Below, in pieces: positions 42,744 through 51,297 of a stretch of DNA of 64,000 nt. Position numbers and translations under genes: made by a program. The DNA is from a bacterium (GTDB lineage Bacteria; Cyanobacteriota; Vampirovibrionia; Obscuribacterales; Obscuribacteraceae). The stretch covers positions 22,966 through 86,965 of the forward strand of contig JAGOSY010000022.1 in the NCBI GenBank assembly GCA_018062085.1, read 5' to 3'. Below the pieces are notes generated by a model that made no database searches, was not told the origin of the DNA, and was given only the letters and a program-made list of their open reading frames with translations. Positions within the stretch are counted from its first letter, which is position 1. Each line of letters begins with the position of its first letter.

Positions 42744-43142
42744 TCAGCGGCAAAATTTTTGTCTACCAACTTCGTAGCCATCGTAGTCATAAATTGACTC
42801 GTACCAGCATTCTTGATAATTTTGCCGTGGTTGGTATCTCTCTTGATAGCCATAATCACGTTCGTAATAGCGCTGTTGTTCGTTCTGGTATTGGCGCTCT
42901 TGGTCAAATGATTCTTGATCGCCAATGTAGCCACCTGCTGCTGCCCCGGCGGCGCCACCGATAACGGCACCATTCAGGCCGTCGGCAGCAGCGCCGATAG
43001 CAGCACCGCCCAGCGCACCAATGGTGCCATACCGTTGTCCCAGGGGAGTGGCGCAACCGCTCAGTGCGAGTACGCTGATAAGGCCGAGAACAAGCAGTAG
43101 GGGGCGAAGCAATTTGTTTCTAGCAAGATTGGCTTTGTTCAT
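42744..43142 (-). CDS. Glycine-zipper lipoprotein with CWY...CR C-terminal motif
   Basis: 132 residues. Signal peptide with lipobox LALSGC, so a lipoprotein. A Gly/Ala-rich glycine zipper (IGALGGAAIGAAADGLNG, AVIGGAAGAAAGGYIG) could insert into a membrane or oligomerise. A Gln/Tyr/Arg-rich stretch follows, and the chain ends with CWYESIYDYDGY...KFCR. The same 21-residue spacing of C-W-Y, Y-D, G-Y and C-R ends the next gene's product. Probably an envelope protein. Confidence 0.65.
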   Translation of the reverse strand: MNKANLARNKLLRPLLLVLGLISVLALSGCATPLGQRYGTIGALGGAAIGAAADGLNGAVIGGAAGAAAGGYIGDQESFDQERQYQNEQQRYYERDYGYQERYQPRQNYQECWYESIYDYDGYEVGRQKFCR

Positions 43143-43214
43143 AAGTTTCTTCCTCGGTTCGTAATTTGGTTTGTGGGTGAGTTTGTTTGTGGCTTTCTGC
43201 TAGCTAAGGAACAG

Positions 43215-43571
43215 TTAGCGACAAACTCGTCTGTGGTAGGCCACGTAGCCATATCGGTCATAAACCGGAACGTACCAGCATTGATATTGAGGGCGTTGAT
43301 AGTAAGGGGGGCGATAATATTGCCGCGGGTAATAGGGCCGTGGATAATATTGCTGATTGGGCCAACGTCTGTTTTGGTTATAGCCAGAGCCATTGCCTCG
43401 TCGGTTATAACGGTAGTCGACTTGGCTGAAGGATGAGGCGTTGATAAATGTATCGCCTTGTTCTTCTGCTGCGCAGTATGTGCCGCTAAGTCCGCTGAAA
43501 AGAGCAAGGATAGCTACTAATAGCCACTTTAGTTCTTTTCTTGTTTGGGAAAAATAGTCTTTACTTTTCAT
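43215..43571 (-). CDS. Secreted Tyr/Pro/Arg-rich protein with CWY...CR C-terminal motif
   Basis: 118 residues. An N-terminal hydrophobic segment (LLVAILALFSGLSGTYCAAE) is a probable signal peptide. The middle is a low-complexity Tyr/Arg/Pro/Gln region with YYPRPYYPRQYYRPPYYQRP repeats. The end, CWYVPVYDRYGY...RVCR, aligns without gaps to the end of the neighbouring lipoprotein. The Cys pair may form a disulfide. It lies 72 nt upstream of that lipoprotein gene. Confidence 0.6.
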   Translation of the reverse strand: MKSKDYFSQTRKELKWLLVAILALFSGLSGTYCAAEEQGDTFINASSFSQVDYRYNRRGNGSGYNQNRRWPNQQYYPRPYYPRQYYRPPYYQRPQYQCWYVPVYDRYGYVAYHRRVCR

Positions 43572-43657
43572 GTGTTGTTCTCTGTTTGATGGTTTGGCCT
43601 GAGATTTAGGTCTTTAGCTAGAGAGCAACTAGTTTGTTCAGCTATATTGCTAAGAAG

Positions 43658-45145
43658 CTAAAAAACACGACCGGGTCGCAGACGGATGTTGAGCATGAAG
43701 CTCATAGGATTGGAGCCGTAAATTGGCTCAAGTTCATTGGGCACGAGGTAACCGGTGACATCGAAACCAAGGCCAATTCGTATGGCGGAAGAAGCATAGA
43801 CATCTCGCGCATAGCCAGCAGTCAGGGCGCAGACTGTGCTATTAGCGGGGCTTATAGCGCTTGTGCTGTGCAGGTCTTCGTGTCCGGAGAGCTCGTGTTC
43901 CAGACCTGGGCGACCGTAGATATTGGTATCGGTTAGACCGGGCTTGTTGACGCACTCACCTCTGCCGTAGAGGTAGTTGCGATCGTAAAAGTTGATTGTT
44001 CCTTCGAGTAAACCGCCAGTTAAGGTGCCATGCTGTTCTTGGTTGTGACCAAACACTCCTGAAACGGCAGTATAGCCACCATCAAAGCGTTTGGAATATT
44101 GAGCAAAAACGGTATAGCGTTCCATGTCGCCGGGGTGCAATACTTCAGCGTTGTGCACAGAGGCGTATGATGCTCCGAGCACCCAGTTTTCTGTAGGTGC
44201 ATACTGTGCCCGCACTGAAAAACTATCAAAACTACCACTTTCGACGATGTAGCGATTTTCGCCTGGTTCTTGACCGCGGAATATCGAAGCACCAAGCCGC
44301 ACTTTGCCAATATCAACGCCTGCGCTAAAAACGCCGTTAGTAATATGGCCAGCGTCCATGCAGTGATGACATAGTGGCACTGCTGGGTTTTCCAAGGCTG
44401 ATGCTCGGTGCATGAAGGCTGTTGGACCTTCTTCTCTGTCGCCCGGTAGGCCGAAATAGAGATAGTAGCGGAAGTTTTCTGAGAGTCGCTGAGTAAAAGA
44501 AACTGACAGCTCGGAGAAGAGATTGTGGGGATGCTGAGCATCGACGATTTCTCGCCCGGCGTAAGTTTCTCCTGTCTGAAAGAGCTGAGGAACGCCTCCT
44601 GGTGGGGTGGTGAATGGCTCAGCTGTAAGCATGGCGCGAAACTGGAAAGCAGAGTTTCCCCACACTGGCAATTCGCATGAGGCCATTAGCCAGTTTTGTG
44701 ATTGAAAGGCCGATACTCCGCGGGGTCCTCCTTGACTATTGAAGCTAGCTTTTAGCTCAGCATGTGCCATACAGCGAGCCTTGTCTTCAAATAGATTGAA
44801 GTGCCACATGTAGGCTGGGCTATCGGCGGGAATTAGGCTAGTGCCGGAACCAATGGCAGTCATTCGTTCATAGGGGCCGCCAAAGTTTGAAAACATTGGC
44901 TCGGTTTTTAGGTAGTCACCGTCACTATTGTTGTGATGATGGTGCTTATGTTTATTGACGTCATCAACCGGCTTGCTCATATCGTGCCCTGGCATGGTGC
45001 TCATGTCGTGTTCTGGCATTTTGCTCATGTCATGGCTTAAGGCTTGTTTGCTAGGCTCTTTGCTAGGCTCTTTGCTAGGAATAGAACTACAGCCAGATAT
45101 GGTAATTAGCAGCCCGATGTAACAAGCTGAGAATAGATTGTTCAT
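43658..45145 (-). CDS. Outer-membrane-type lipoprotein with His/Met repeats
   Basis: 495 residues. The N-terminus ends in a lipobox-like ITISGC, followed by three KEPSK units and three H-D-M-S-(K/T)-(M)-P units, then a HHHH cluster. The remaining 400 residues are beta-rich. They contain ETYAGREIVDAQHPHNLFSEL, GPTAFMHRASALENPAVPL-CHH and GHITNGVFSAG, which match a family I recall beside copper-resistance genes. The Met/His repeats fit copper or silver binding. A barrel or surface protein is likely. Start codon ATGA overlap couples it to the 47-residue gene upstream. Confidence 0.65.
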   Translation of the reverse strand: MNNLFSACYIGLLITISGCSSIPSKEPSKEPSKQALSHDMSKMPEHDMSTMPGHDMSKPVDDVNKHKHHHHNNSDGDYLKTEPMFSNFGGPYERMTAIGSGTSLIPADSPAYMWHFNLFEDKARCMAHAELKASFNSQGGPRGVSAFQSQNWLMASCELPVWGNSAFQFRAMLTAEPFTTPPGGVPQLFQTGETYAGREIVDAQHPHNLFSELSVSFTQRLSENFRYYLYFGLPGDREEGPTAFMHRASALENPAVPLCHHCMDAGHITNGVFSAGVDIGKVRLGASIFRGQEPGENRYIVESGSFDSFSVRAQYAPTENWVLGASYASVHNAEVLHPGDMERYTVFAQYSKRFDGGYTAVSGVFGHNQEQHGTLTGGLLEGTINFYDRNYLYGRGECVNKPGLTDTNIYGRPGLEHELSGHEDLHSTSAISPANSTVCALTAGYARDVYASSAIRIGLGFDVTGYLVPNELEPIYGSNPMSFMLNIRLRPGRVF

Positions 45146-45285
45146 ATGATTAGCCAGCCTAGAAAGAAAACGCCAGCCAAAAGCGTAAGCGGGACTGCTA
45201 TGAATGCGAGCAGTGTGGGCGGTTGGCGATAGGGTTGTCGTTTAGCGTGCCTGTTTGTTTTTGCTGTTGTTGTTGTTGGTGTCAT
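45142..45285 (-). CDS. Small single-helix membrane protein, 47 residues
   Basis: Starts MTPTTTTAKTNRHAKRQPYR, a basic polar head. One hydrophobic helix follows (LLAFIAVPLTLLAGVFFLGW) and ends LII. Its stop overlaps the start of the His/Met-rich lipoprotein gene (ATGA), so the two are co-translated. GGAG lies upstream of the ATG, as does an 8-bp hairpin (45304-45331). It may be a small accessory subunit for the lipoprotein. Confidence 0.5.
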   Translation of the reverse strand: MTPTTTTAKTNRHAKRQPYRQPPTLLAFIAVPLTLLAGVFFLGWLII

Positions 45286-45303
45286 GTTGAACTCCATAGA
45301 TAG

Positions 45304-45331
45304 CTTGGTGCCAGGCTAGGCCGAGCACCAA
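45304..45331 (-). other. Hairpin upstream of the 47-residue membrane gene
   Basis: Perfect 8-bp stem CTTGGTGC / GCACCAAG with a 12-nt loop, 18 nt upstream of the start codon at 45285, so it may also affect translation initiation. Confidence 0.35.
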
Positions 45332-45418
45332 GACAAAGTTATGAGGCTTCAGTCAACTACTCGGTCGATTGCTCTAATGACATCGGTAGCTGTCTTAAGA
45401 CTTTGATATTCTTTGATT

Positions 45419-45925
45419 TCAGAAGTCGCAATCCCAGTATTGCAAGCAGTTTTGCCAGTTTGGAAAATTTTGCCTTAGCCAATCTTTGGCCATATTTTCG
45501 GCTTGATCATGGGCTTGTTTGTCATGGTACTGATTTGGTCGGCTTTCGCACAGACTGTGTCGCAGTTCTACCCACGGAGTGCAATGAAGTTGGTCTTGGC
45601 CATCCATGACGATAACTCGCAGTTCTCTATTGTTGTGAGCCAATTCAAACGTAGTAGTAAAACGACGACGCAGTGAGAAAAAGGCGCGGGTAGTAGCGAA
45701 ATCGTTGCAGATGTAAATATCGGCACGATTGCGACCATTGCTGTCGACCAGTTCTTGCCAGTGTGGATGGTCGCTTTGTCTTACCTGCCAACCTTCGGGC
45801 AAGCTAACTTCGCAGGTGTATTTATTAGCAGGGCCGACTCGTTCAACTCCCCAAGTTGCTAAATCGCTCCAGGTGGCAAATCTGATTTCGTTAGGCATTG
45901 TTGCTAAGTTAGGAATGTTTTTCAT
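45419..45925 (-). CDS. Hypothetical protein, 168 residues
   Basis: Starts MKNIPNLATMPNEIRFATW; an upstream extension is rejected because AGAGAGAAC sits properly before this ATG. Soluble, mixed fold, Trp/His/Asp-rich, with FATTRAFFSLRRRFTTTFEL and HNNRELRVIVMDGQDQLH in the middle and a polar, aromatic end (NWQNCLQYWDCDF). No known motif. A 327-nt gap separates it from the patatin gene. Confidence 0.5.
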   Translation of the reverse strand: MKNIPNLATMPNEIRFATWSDLATWGVERVGPANKYTCEVSLPEGWQVRQSDHPHWQELVDSNGRNRADIYICNDFATTRAFFSLRRRFTTTFELAHNNRELRVIVMDGQDQLHCTPWVELRHSLCESRPNQYHDKQAHDQAENMAKDWLRQNFPNWQNCLQYWDCDF

Positions 45926-46159
45926 GGTTTGTTCTCTCTTGATTGAATGAAGATTGGAATTTTTATGACAGCAATCCCTGGCTGCCATAAAGGGACAGTT
46001 ATGCCACCACATCCAGTGATTGCAGTACAGCAGTCTCGATCTTAATCGCTTGAAACTAGTTCAAATCTCCACGGCAGATGCGCGGAGATAGCAAGTGAAG
46101 ATAGAGCGATTGGTTGTTTTTACGGTGTAAAAGCTTGCTCAAATAGGAGGAGATGTAAA

Positions 46160-46267
46160 GTGGATATATCTGAACCTAACATCCTCTCCTGTGCTACAGA
46201 AAGAAAAACTATTACTAATTTACTTACTCTCTGCATATTGGTCTGTATCCAGCTAGCGGGCAGCTGA
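46160..46267 (+). CDS. Possible 35-residue hydrophobic peptide in the 45.9-46.3 kb gap
   Basis: A GTG start 9 nt after TAGGAGGAG opens a frame beginning MDISEPNILSCATERK. It ends in a hydrophobic stretch (NLLTLCILVCIQLAGS). It overlaps the 3' end of the patatin gene on the other strand by 15 nt. The strong ribosome binding site and the membrane-like tail resemble small toxic or regulatory peptides. The rest of the 327-nt gap (45926-46252) shows only an ATCTCC / GGAGAT stem near 46065. Speculative. Confidence 0.25.
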   Translation: MDISEPNILSCATERKTITNLLTLCILVCIQLAGS

Positions 46268-47392
46268 CGATTCCACCAAAGCCGGCGAGACACTTGCTGC
46301 TGTTGCCGTGTGGCTGAGTTTGTCCTCGGCAAATTTGAGATCGACGAATAGGCCATCTAGCTCAGGCGGCAGCGAGTCTTTGAAGTAATGTCGATTTCTA
46401 CCGGCCAGCAGCAACAGGGCTTTAACTCCGCGGTTGCGCGCTTGAGTAAGGGCTTCGTTACTCAAGAGACCATGTTTTTCCAATGCCTCTACAGCCGACA
46501 TGTAGCCAGACATAATCATTTGCCACTTTTCTCTGCGGGTCATACTAAATTTGAAAGAGCCGTAGAGCGGAGCGGGTGGGCTGATGACGATGCGGTCGTG
46601 ATTGTCGGCTAAGGTAATGCCGTCCATTCTCAGGCTTTCGCGATCGTGGCTGATGATGCCATAGACTTTGTCGATCAGCTGATGCAGGGTGCTTTTGTCT
46701 TCTCCCACATTGACTACGACTAAGTATGAGTTCTCCATGGCAAAAAGTGATTGCGGCACTGAAATGGGGCAGCGACCTTCGGGGCCGAGGCCGCCGTCAA
46801 TGAGCAGGTGTTCTTCACCGCTGTCACTCTTCCAAGCCACTGGGTCAAGCAAGATTGGCACAGCACAAGTAGCTCGCACGGCCATGCCAATTGGTATTGG
46901 TTTTGCTGCCACTTTCAGCAGTGTTCCGTCTTGCTGTTCATGCCAGACACCGTCTTTTGTAAAGATCACTTTGGCTTGGTGCGAAAGTGCTACGGTGCAA
47001 AAGAGACTGGGCCAATCTTTGATGCGATCGTCGAAGTATTGGCCCATCAGTGCGGCGTCGAGTGCGCCTTCCAAAGGTGGGGGATCCACAGCCTTTGGCT
47101 CACGCAGAGCCTGGGTGAGGAATTTCACAAGAGAGACCCGCCGAACCACTAGTTGGTTGAAGTCGGTGTCTAATACTTGTGCCAGTAGGTGCGTGACATC
47201 TGCATTGGCGCTGACCAACGCTGCTGGAATTGAGCCGCCGCTTACCCCTGTAATTGAGCGAAAGCGGCGGAAATTTGCCTGGGCTAAGACTAGTAAAACT
47301 CCGGTGCCAAATAGAATTGACCTCGAGCCACCGGTGCCGATCAGCAGATTGATGTCTTGGTTGTGATTGCCTTCATTTTCTTCGTTGTTCAT
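46253..47392 (-). CDS. Patatin-like phospholipase
   Basis: 379 residues; AGGAGAAATTCC before the ATG. The oxyanion loop GTGGSR (19-24), the nucleophile elbow G49-V-S51-G-G and the catalytic Asp in LLIDGGLGPEG make up the Ser-Asp dyad. The region VRATCAVPILLDPV also matches the family. The enzyme is expected to hydrolyse acyl chains from phospholipids. No signal peptide, so it is cytosolic or peripheral. The last 30 residues are Ala/Ser-rich. It is 64 nt upstream of the 35-residue candidate's region on the other strand and 64 nt from the SDR gene. Confidence 0.88.
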   Translation of the reverse strand: MNNEENEGNHNQDINLLIGTGGSRSILFGTGVLLVLAQANFRRFRSITGVSGGSIPAALVSANADVTHLLAQVLDTDFNQLVVRRVSLVKFLTQALREPKAVDPPPLEGALDAALMGQYFDDRIKDWPSLFCTVALSHQAKVIFTKDGVWHEQQDGTLLKVAAKPIPIGMAVRATCAVPILLDPVAWKSDSGEEHLLIDGGLGPEGRCPISVPQSLFAMENSYLVVVNVGEDKSTLHQLIDKVYGIISHDRESLRMDGITLADNHDRIVISPPAPLYGSFKFSMTRREKWQMIMSGYMSAVEALEKHGLLSNEALTQARNRGVKALLLLAGRNRHYFKDSLPPELDGLFVDLKFAEDKLSHTATAASVSPALVESSAAR

Positions 47393-47456
47393 GGAATTTC
47401 TCCTGGAAAAATGTTAGGCCAGCAGTAGTAGCGGGCAATTTGGTATCTTTTTTTGT

Positions 47457-48575
47457 TCACGCTTTCTCCGGTGCTACAGTGGGTTCGACCGCTGTTGGTG
47501 AAGCGGCTGTGGTTTCTGGCTCAGCTTTTGTCACGGGCTCTGCTTTTGCCTCTGGATTCGCATCTGAATTTGCATCTGAAGCCTTTGCTTCTTTTGCTAC
47601 TACTGTCGCGCTAGTGTCAGATTTCGCCTTTTCTGCCCCAGGAATTACTTTTGGCACTTTACCGATGAAGAAATCCGTAATCAGTGGTTTGGATGGGTCC
47701 ATGGCGTACTTGCCTAGATCTACCTTGCCTATTTCTTGCACTGATCTAATTACAGCTGCGTCATCGAGTGGGTGTAGGGCATACATTGCCGGGTCGCTCA
47801 CCCCTGCTGCTTTCATTGATACCACTACTGAGTCGGTGTAGAAGTTACCGCTGGTACTGCCTGCAGGCTGAGTGACAATCCAGTGAGCGGCTTCGGCCAC
47901 GATTATTGCATCGCGACAGTAGGGAACAGTTTTTGCACCACCTAGTTTGTTGCGCACGGCAGCTGTATCGACAGTGGTTTCTGGCCAGAGCGAGTTGACA
48001 GCAATGCCATCGACTTTGAATTCGTCGGCAAAGCCCATGGTTAACATGCTTTGTGCATATTTTGAAACAGTGTACGTAAACTTGAACCATTCAGGGTCAA
48101 GATTAAGGGCTGGCGAGATATTGAGAATATGCGGGTTTGCGCTGTTTCTCAAATGGGGCAAGGCATGTTTAATAGTCATGTAAGGGCCCCTGACATTGAC
48201 TGCAAACATCAAGTCAAAAAGTTTCATCTCGGTTGACTCAACGCCGGTGAGGCTAAGCACTCCAGCGTTATTAACTAAGATATCGATGCCACCAAATACT
48301 TCGACAGTTTTGGCTATAGCTGCTTTGACTTGTTCTTCATCACGCACATCGACTTGCAGGGCAAGGGCTTCGCCTCCAGCTGCTATCACTTCTGCTGCTG
48401 CAGTGTGGATGGTGCCGGTGACTTTACCATCAGTGCGTTCTTCTACGGTCTTGCCTGTTATTACAATTTTGCAGCCATGCTTTGCTAATTCAAGAGCGAT
48501 GGCTAGGCCGATGCCCCGTGAGGCACCATTGATAAATACTACTTTGCCTTTTAGGCTTGTGTCGTTAGTGTTCAT
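47457..48575 (-). CDS. HSDL2-like short-chain dehydrogenase with Ala/Glu/Pro-rich tail
   Basis: 372 residues; AGGACGGAAAAA before the ATG. NAD(P)-binding N16-GASRGIG-23, the NNAG motif (LVNNAGVLSL), the Ser of HILNISPALNLDPEWF and the Y-TVS-K pair define a classical SDR. The TAAAEVIAAGGEALALQVDVRDE and NSLWPETTVDTAA stretches closely match hydroxysteroid dehydrogenase-like 2. HSDL2 has a C-terminal SCP2 lipid-binding domain; here a low-complexity Ala/Lys/Glu/Pro/Thr tail of about 75 residues replaces it. A role in fatty acyl or sterol-type substrate oxidation is inferred. Confidence 0.85.
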   Translation of the reverse strand: MNTNDTSLKGKVVFINGASRGIGLAIALELAKHGCKIVITGKTVEERTDGKVTGTIHTAAAEVIAAGGEALALQVDVRDEEQVKAAIAKTVEVFGGIDILVNNAGVLSLTGVESTEMKLFDLMFAVNVRGPYMTIKHALPHLRNSANPHILNISPALNLDPEWFKFTYTVSKYAQSMLTMGFADEFKVDGIAVNSLWPETTVDTAAVRNKLGGAKTVPYCRDAIIVAEAAHWIVTQPAGSTSGNFYTDSVVVSMKAAGVSDPAMYALHPLDDAAVIRSVQEIGKVDLGKYAMDPSKPLITDFFIGKVPKVIPGAEKAKSDTSATVVAKEAKASDANSDANPEAKAEPVTKAEPETTAASPTAVEPTVAPEKA

Positions 48576-49072
48576 TTTTTCCGTCCTAGCAGATTTTGCT
48601 GAGGTTGATTTAATGCCGTGTACGGCGGATGAGACTTTTGAAGAGTCTCGGTGATTGGCGTTCCTTTCTTGAACTTATGAGCTTGAACTTGTGAGCTTGC
48701 GGCTTCTCGTTCTTGAGTTGGAGGCGCTAAAAACTGCCGAGCGTCTCTATTTCTCTAGTATTTGAGAAAGAAGATGTTATTAGGAGCAGATTGATTAGTT
48801 TTGATTGAAGCTCTTGGGCAAATTGAGAAAGAAAACACTCTTCAATATCACTGAACTAGAGGCTGTTTGACAATTGCAAAGCGGCGTAAACAGAGCTGTT
48901 TAGCTAATTACTCTCACATGTTATGTGATTACAAATGACGTTGGTATTAGTGTCTCAATCAGTGGCGACAAAGCGTCGCAATGAAAAGAAATGTATGGCC
49001 TTTGGCTTTGTCATGGTGTGGCAGCTGCTGCAAGAGTCTCTTTGTACTTTAGGTAAATCGGCCCGTATTGGC
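48576..49072 (-). other. 497-nt gap with tandem 14-mer repeats upstream of the SDR gene
   Basis: It contains two adjacent direct repeats, CTTGAACTTATGAG (48668-48681) and CTTGAACTTGTGAG (48682-48695), plus a small GAGACT / AGTCTC stem (48631-48649) in the probable SDR leader. A TTGTCA box in the left-reading direction has only a weak -10. Otherwise I see no convincing gene. Confidence 0.35.
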
Positions 49073-49822
49073 CTAGAAACTTTTGCGATTGATGTCTTGC
49101 ATCAAGCCATCGAGTGAATTATTTTCATCGGAACCGCGCAGCACATCTTTGTCGTTGAGCGCTCTCTGGGAGCCTGCTGGTGCCCGAAATTCGGCAGGAG
49201 AGAGGTTCACTTTTGTAATTTTGGTTGTCTGTAGCATGAATTGTCTATTCTTGCCTTTGCGTTCCAGTTGAAATGACAAGGGCAGGTCGCCCAAGGCGGG
49301 AAAATTGTACTGTTGCCTGAGGAAGGCTAGTACCTGGGGCGGATAAGGTAGGTCTTTGGTCGTCAGCATTTTTGCATCCAAGAGAGTATCAATACCTTTC
49401 TCTATTTTCTCTTTTTTGGTCAGTTTTTTCATTGTAAATGATCGACATTGCAGGCCTAAAACCTTCTCTTTTGGGCCTTCATCAAAAGGAATGCGGGGGA
49501 AGGAAAAACCCCAAAATATTATTGAAATACGCAGCATATGCCCCTCATATTTGTTCAAAGGGGTTTCGAAAAGTCTATTGGTTTTGGCGTTGTAGATTTG
49601 CACTTTCCATTCTGGTGCGCGAGCCGTAATGGTTACACCATTGGCTGGATTGGACCAGCGGAAGCCTTCTTTGCCAAATGAGAACACAGTGCCTGCTCCG
49701 TAGATCTGGCTGCTTTGTTCTAGGCGCCAGCAGTCCATTGCGTTGGCTGCTGGTGGTGCAACAATCACTAAGACTGCCGCTATTGCTAAGACTGATGATG
49801 CGGTCTGCTGGTAGTGATTCAT
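49073..49822 (-). CDS. Secreted hypothetical protein, 249 residues
   Basis: N-terminal signal peptide (SVLAIAAVLVIVAPPAANA). The mature part contains MDCWRLEQSSQIYGAGTVFSFG, WKVQIYNAKTNRLFETPLNKYE and a basic KKLTKKEKIEKGIDT segment. It is beta-rich and ends in a polar tail (SDENNSLDGLMQDINRKSF). The general form recalls periplasmic lipoprotein-carrier-like or DUF4412-type folds, but I cannot assign it. It directly follows the first MocR gene (20-nt gap). Confidence 0.5.
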   Translation of the reverse strand: MNHYQQTASSVLAIAAVLVIVAPPAANAMDCWRLEQSSQIYGAGTVFSFGKEGFRWSNPANGVTITARAPEWKVQIYNAKTNRLFETPLNKYEGHMLRISIIFWGFSFPRIPFDEGPKEKVLGLQCRSFTMKKLTKKEKIEKGIDTLLDAKMLTTKDLPYPPQVLAFLRQQYNFPALGDLPLSFQLERKGKNRQFMLQTTKITKVNLSPAEFRAPAGSQRALNDKDVLRGSDENNSLDGLMQDINRKSF

Positions 49823-49842
49823 TATCTATGAGTATTTATGAG

Positions 49843-51297
49843 CTACGAGTTTAGAGCAGCTGTAAACAGCTCTAGCCTCTGAGCAAGATCACTTTCTTCT
49901 ATGGCGGCAAAAGAGAGAATGAACTCTAGCTCTCTGGCCTCTCCGGCATAATAGTTCTGGGTGCTTGTCATCGGCAGTCGACTTGAGGCAATGGCTTGCT
50001 CGACTGTTGCTGCTTTATAGTGGTCTTTTAAACGCACAAGCAAGGCTAGGCCTGCGCTTTCTGCTGCTATATAGCTGGTATCAAAGGCTTTTGGTAGAAG
50101 GCTCAATAAATTTTGCCTGCGCACAGCATAGCGAGAGCGCTGTTTTCGGATTAGCTTTTCTAGGTGGCCTTCGTTGATGAAATCGGCAAGGGCTGCTTGC
50201 TCGACTAGGGAGACGTCTCTTTCTACTAGGCCTTTTGCTGCCGACATAGCTTCGACTAGGGCTTCAGGAACTACCATAAAACCTATTCTGGAGACCGGAG
50301 CCATGGCATTCCACAAACACGAAAGATAGATGGTGCGATCATTGCTATCCATGCCTTGAAGCGACGGCAGGGGTCTGCCGTCATAGCGAAACTCGCTGTC
50401 GTAGTCATCTTCGATAATATACGCTTGATTCTTTGCCGCGTATTCTAGAAGTTGCTTTCGTCTATTCATCGACATTACAGCCCCAGTAGGAGCTTGATGC
50501 GAAGGGGTGACGTAAATCAAACGTGGTACGGTTTTTAGTTCTTTTAGTTGCTCGACTATTAGGCCTTGATTGTCTACGCCAATTGGAGCTATTTGGGCGC
50601 CGTTCGCTAAAAATTGTTCTCTTGCCGCTGAGAAGCCAGGCTCTTCGATGGCTACTAGGTCGCCTTCGTTGAGAAGTAGTCTAGAGAGCAGGTCTAAACG
50701 CAGATTGCGTGAGGCAAAAGTAATTAGACGATCATGGCTGACTTTGACTGCTCTGGCTCTGATCAGATAAGAGGCATATGCTTCGCGCAAGGGCTGATAG
50801 CCAAATGGTTCTGGCACATATTCCATTTCTTCTTTTGAGGCGGTATGGCAGTGCCTTACTAGTAGCTCACGCCAGGTATTCAGTGGTAGCTCGCGTAAAA
50901 GCGGGCCGAGATACGAGATCGTGGTTGAAATTTGTCCGGCCTCAAATCGTTGCTGCAGGCGATTGCCGAATTGAGATAGATGAAGAGTTTTGTGCACCTT
51001 GTCTCGTGGCGGCAGCTCCTCTGATTGACCGGGCAAATGGGCGCATACGCGAGTGCCTGAGCCCATTTCGGAGATTACATAGCCTTGAGCGGAAAGTTCG
51101 TCTATTGCCCGCGCCGCTGTAGAACGCGATATGTCTAGGGCCTTGGCAATGTCACGCACTGAGGGCAGAATTACTCCGGGGCTGAGTAGTTTTTCTATAA
51201 TTGCCTCTTTTAGGGCGTCGGCGATCTGCCGCGAGGCCGGAGCGGCAGAAGTGGGGTCTAGAGCTAAATCGAGTCTATCAATTTGCATCGCAGTCAT
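49843..51297 (-). CDS. MocR/PdxR-type GntR regulator lacking the PLP lysine (copy 1)
   Basis: 484 residues from the ATG at 51297; an ATG at 51288 fits AGG spacing better. A winged-helix GntR domain (about 15-85: LPSVRDIAKALDISRSTAARAIDEL) precedes an aminotransferase-I-like domain with TPSHQAPTG and EDDYD (296-300). The PLP Schiff-base Lys, normally in a (G)T(F)SK motif, is replaced: residues 326-330 read SCLWN. The GSQ phosphate-binding stretch reads FASRN. So it is a MocR fold that cannot bind PLP covalently. It overlaps the end of copy 2 by 20 nt, so the two are co-translated. Confidence 0.8.
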   Translation of the reverse strand: MTAMQIDRLDLALDPTSAAPASRQIADALKEAIIEKLLSPGVILPSVRDIAKALDISRSTAARAIDELSAQGYVISEMGSGTRVCAHLPGQSEELPPRDKVHKTLHLSQFGNRLQQRFEAGQISTTISYLGPLLRELPLNTWRELLVRHCHTASKEEMEYVPEPFGYQPLREAYASYLIRARAVKVSHDRLITFASRNLRLDLLSRLLLNEGDLVAIEEPGFSAAREQFLANGAQIAPIGVDNQGLIVEQLKELKTVPRLIYVTPSHQAPTGAVMSMNRRKQLLEYAAKNQAYIIEDDYDSEFRYDGRPLPSLQGMDSNDRTIYLSCLWNAMAPVSRIGFMVVPEALVEAMSAAKGLVERDVSLVEQAALADFINEGHLEKLIRKQRSRYAVRRQNLLSLLPKAFDTSYIAAESAGLALLVRLKDHYKAATVEQAIASSRLPMTSTQNYYAGEARELEFILSFAAIEESDLAQRLELFTAALNS

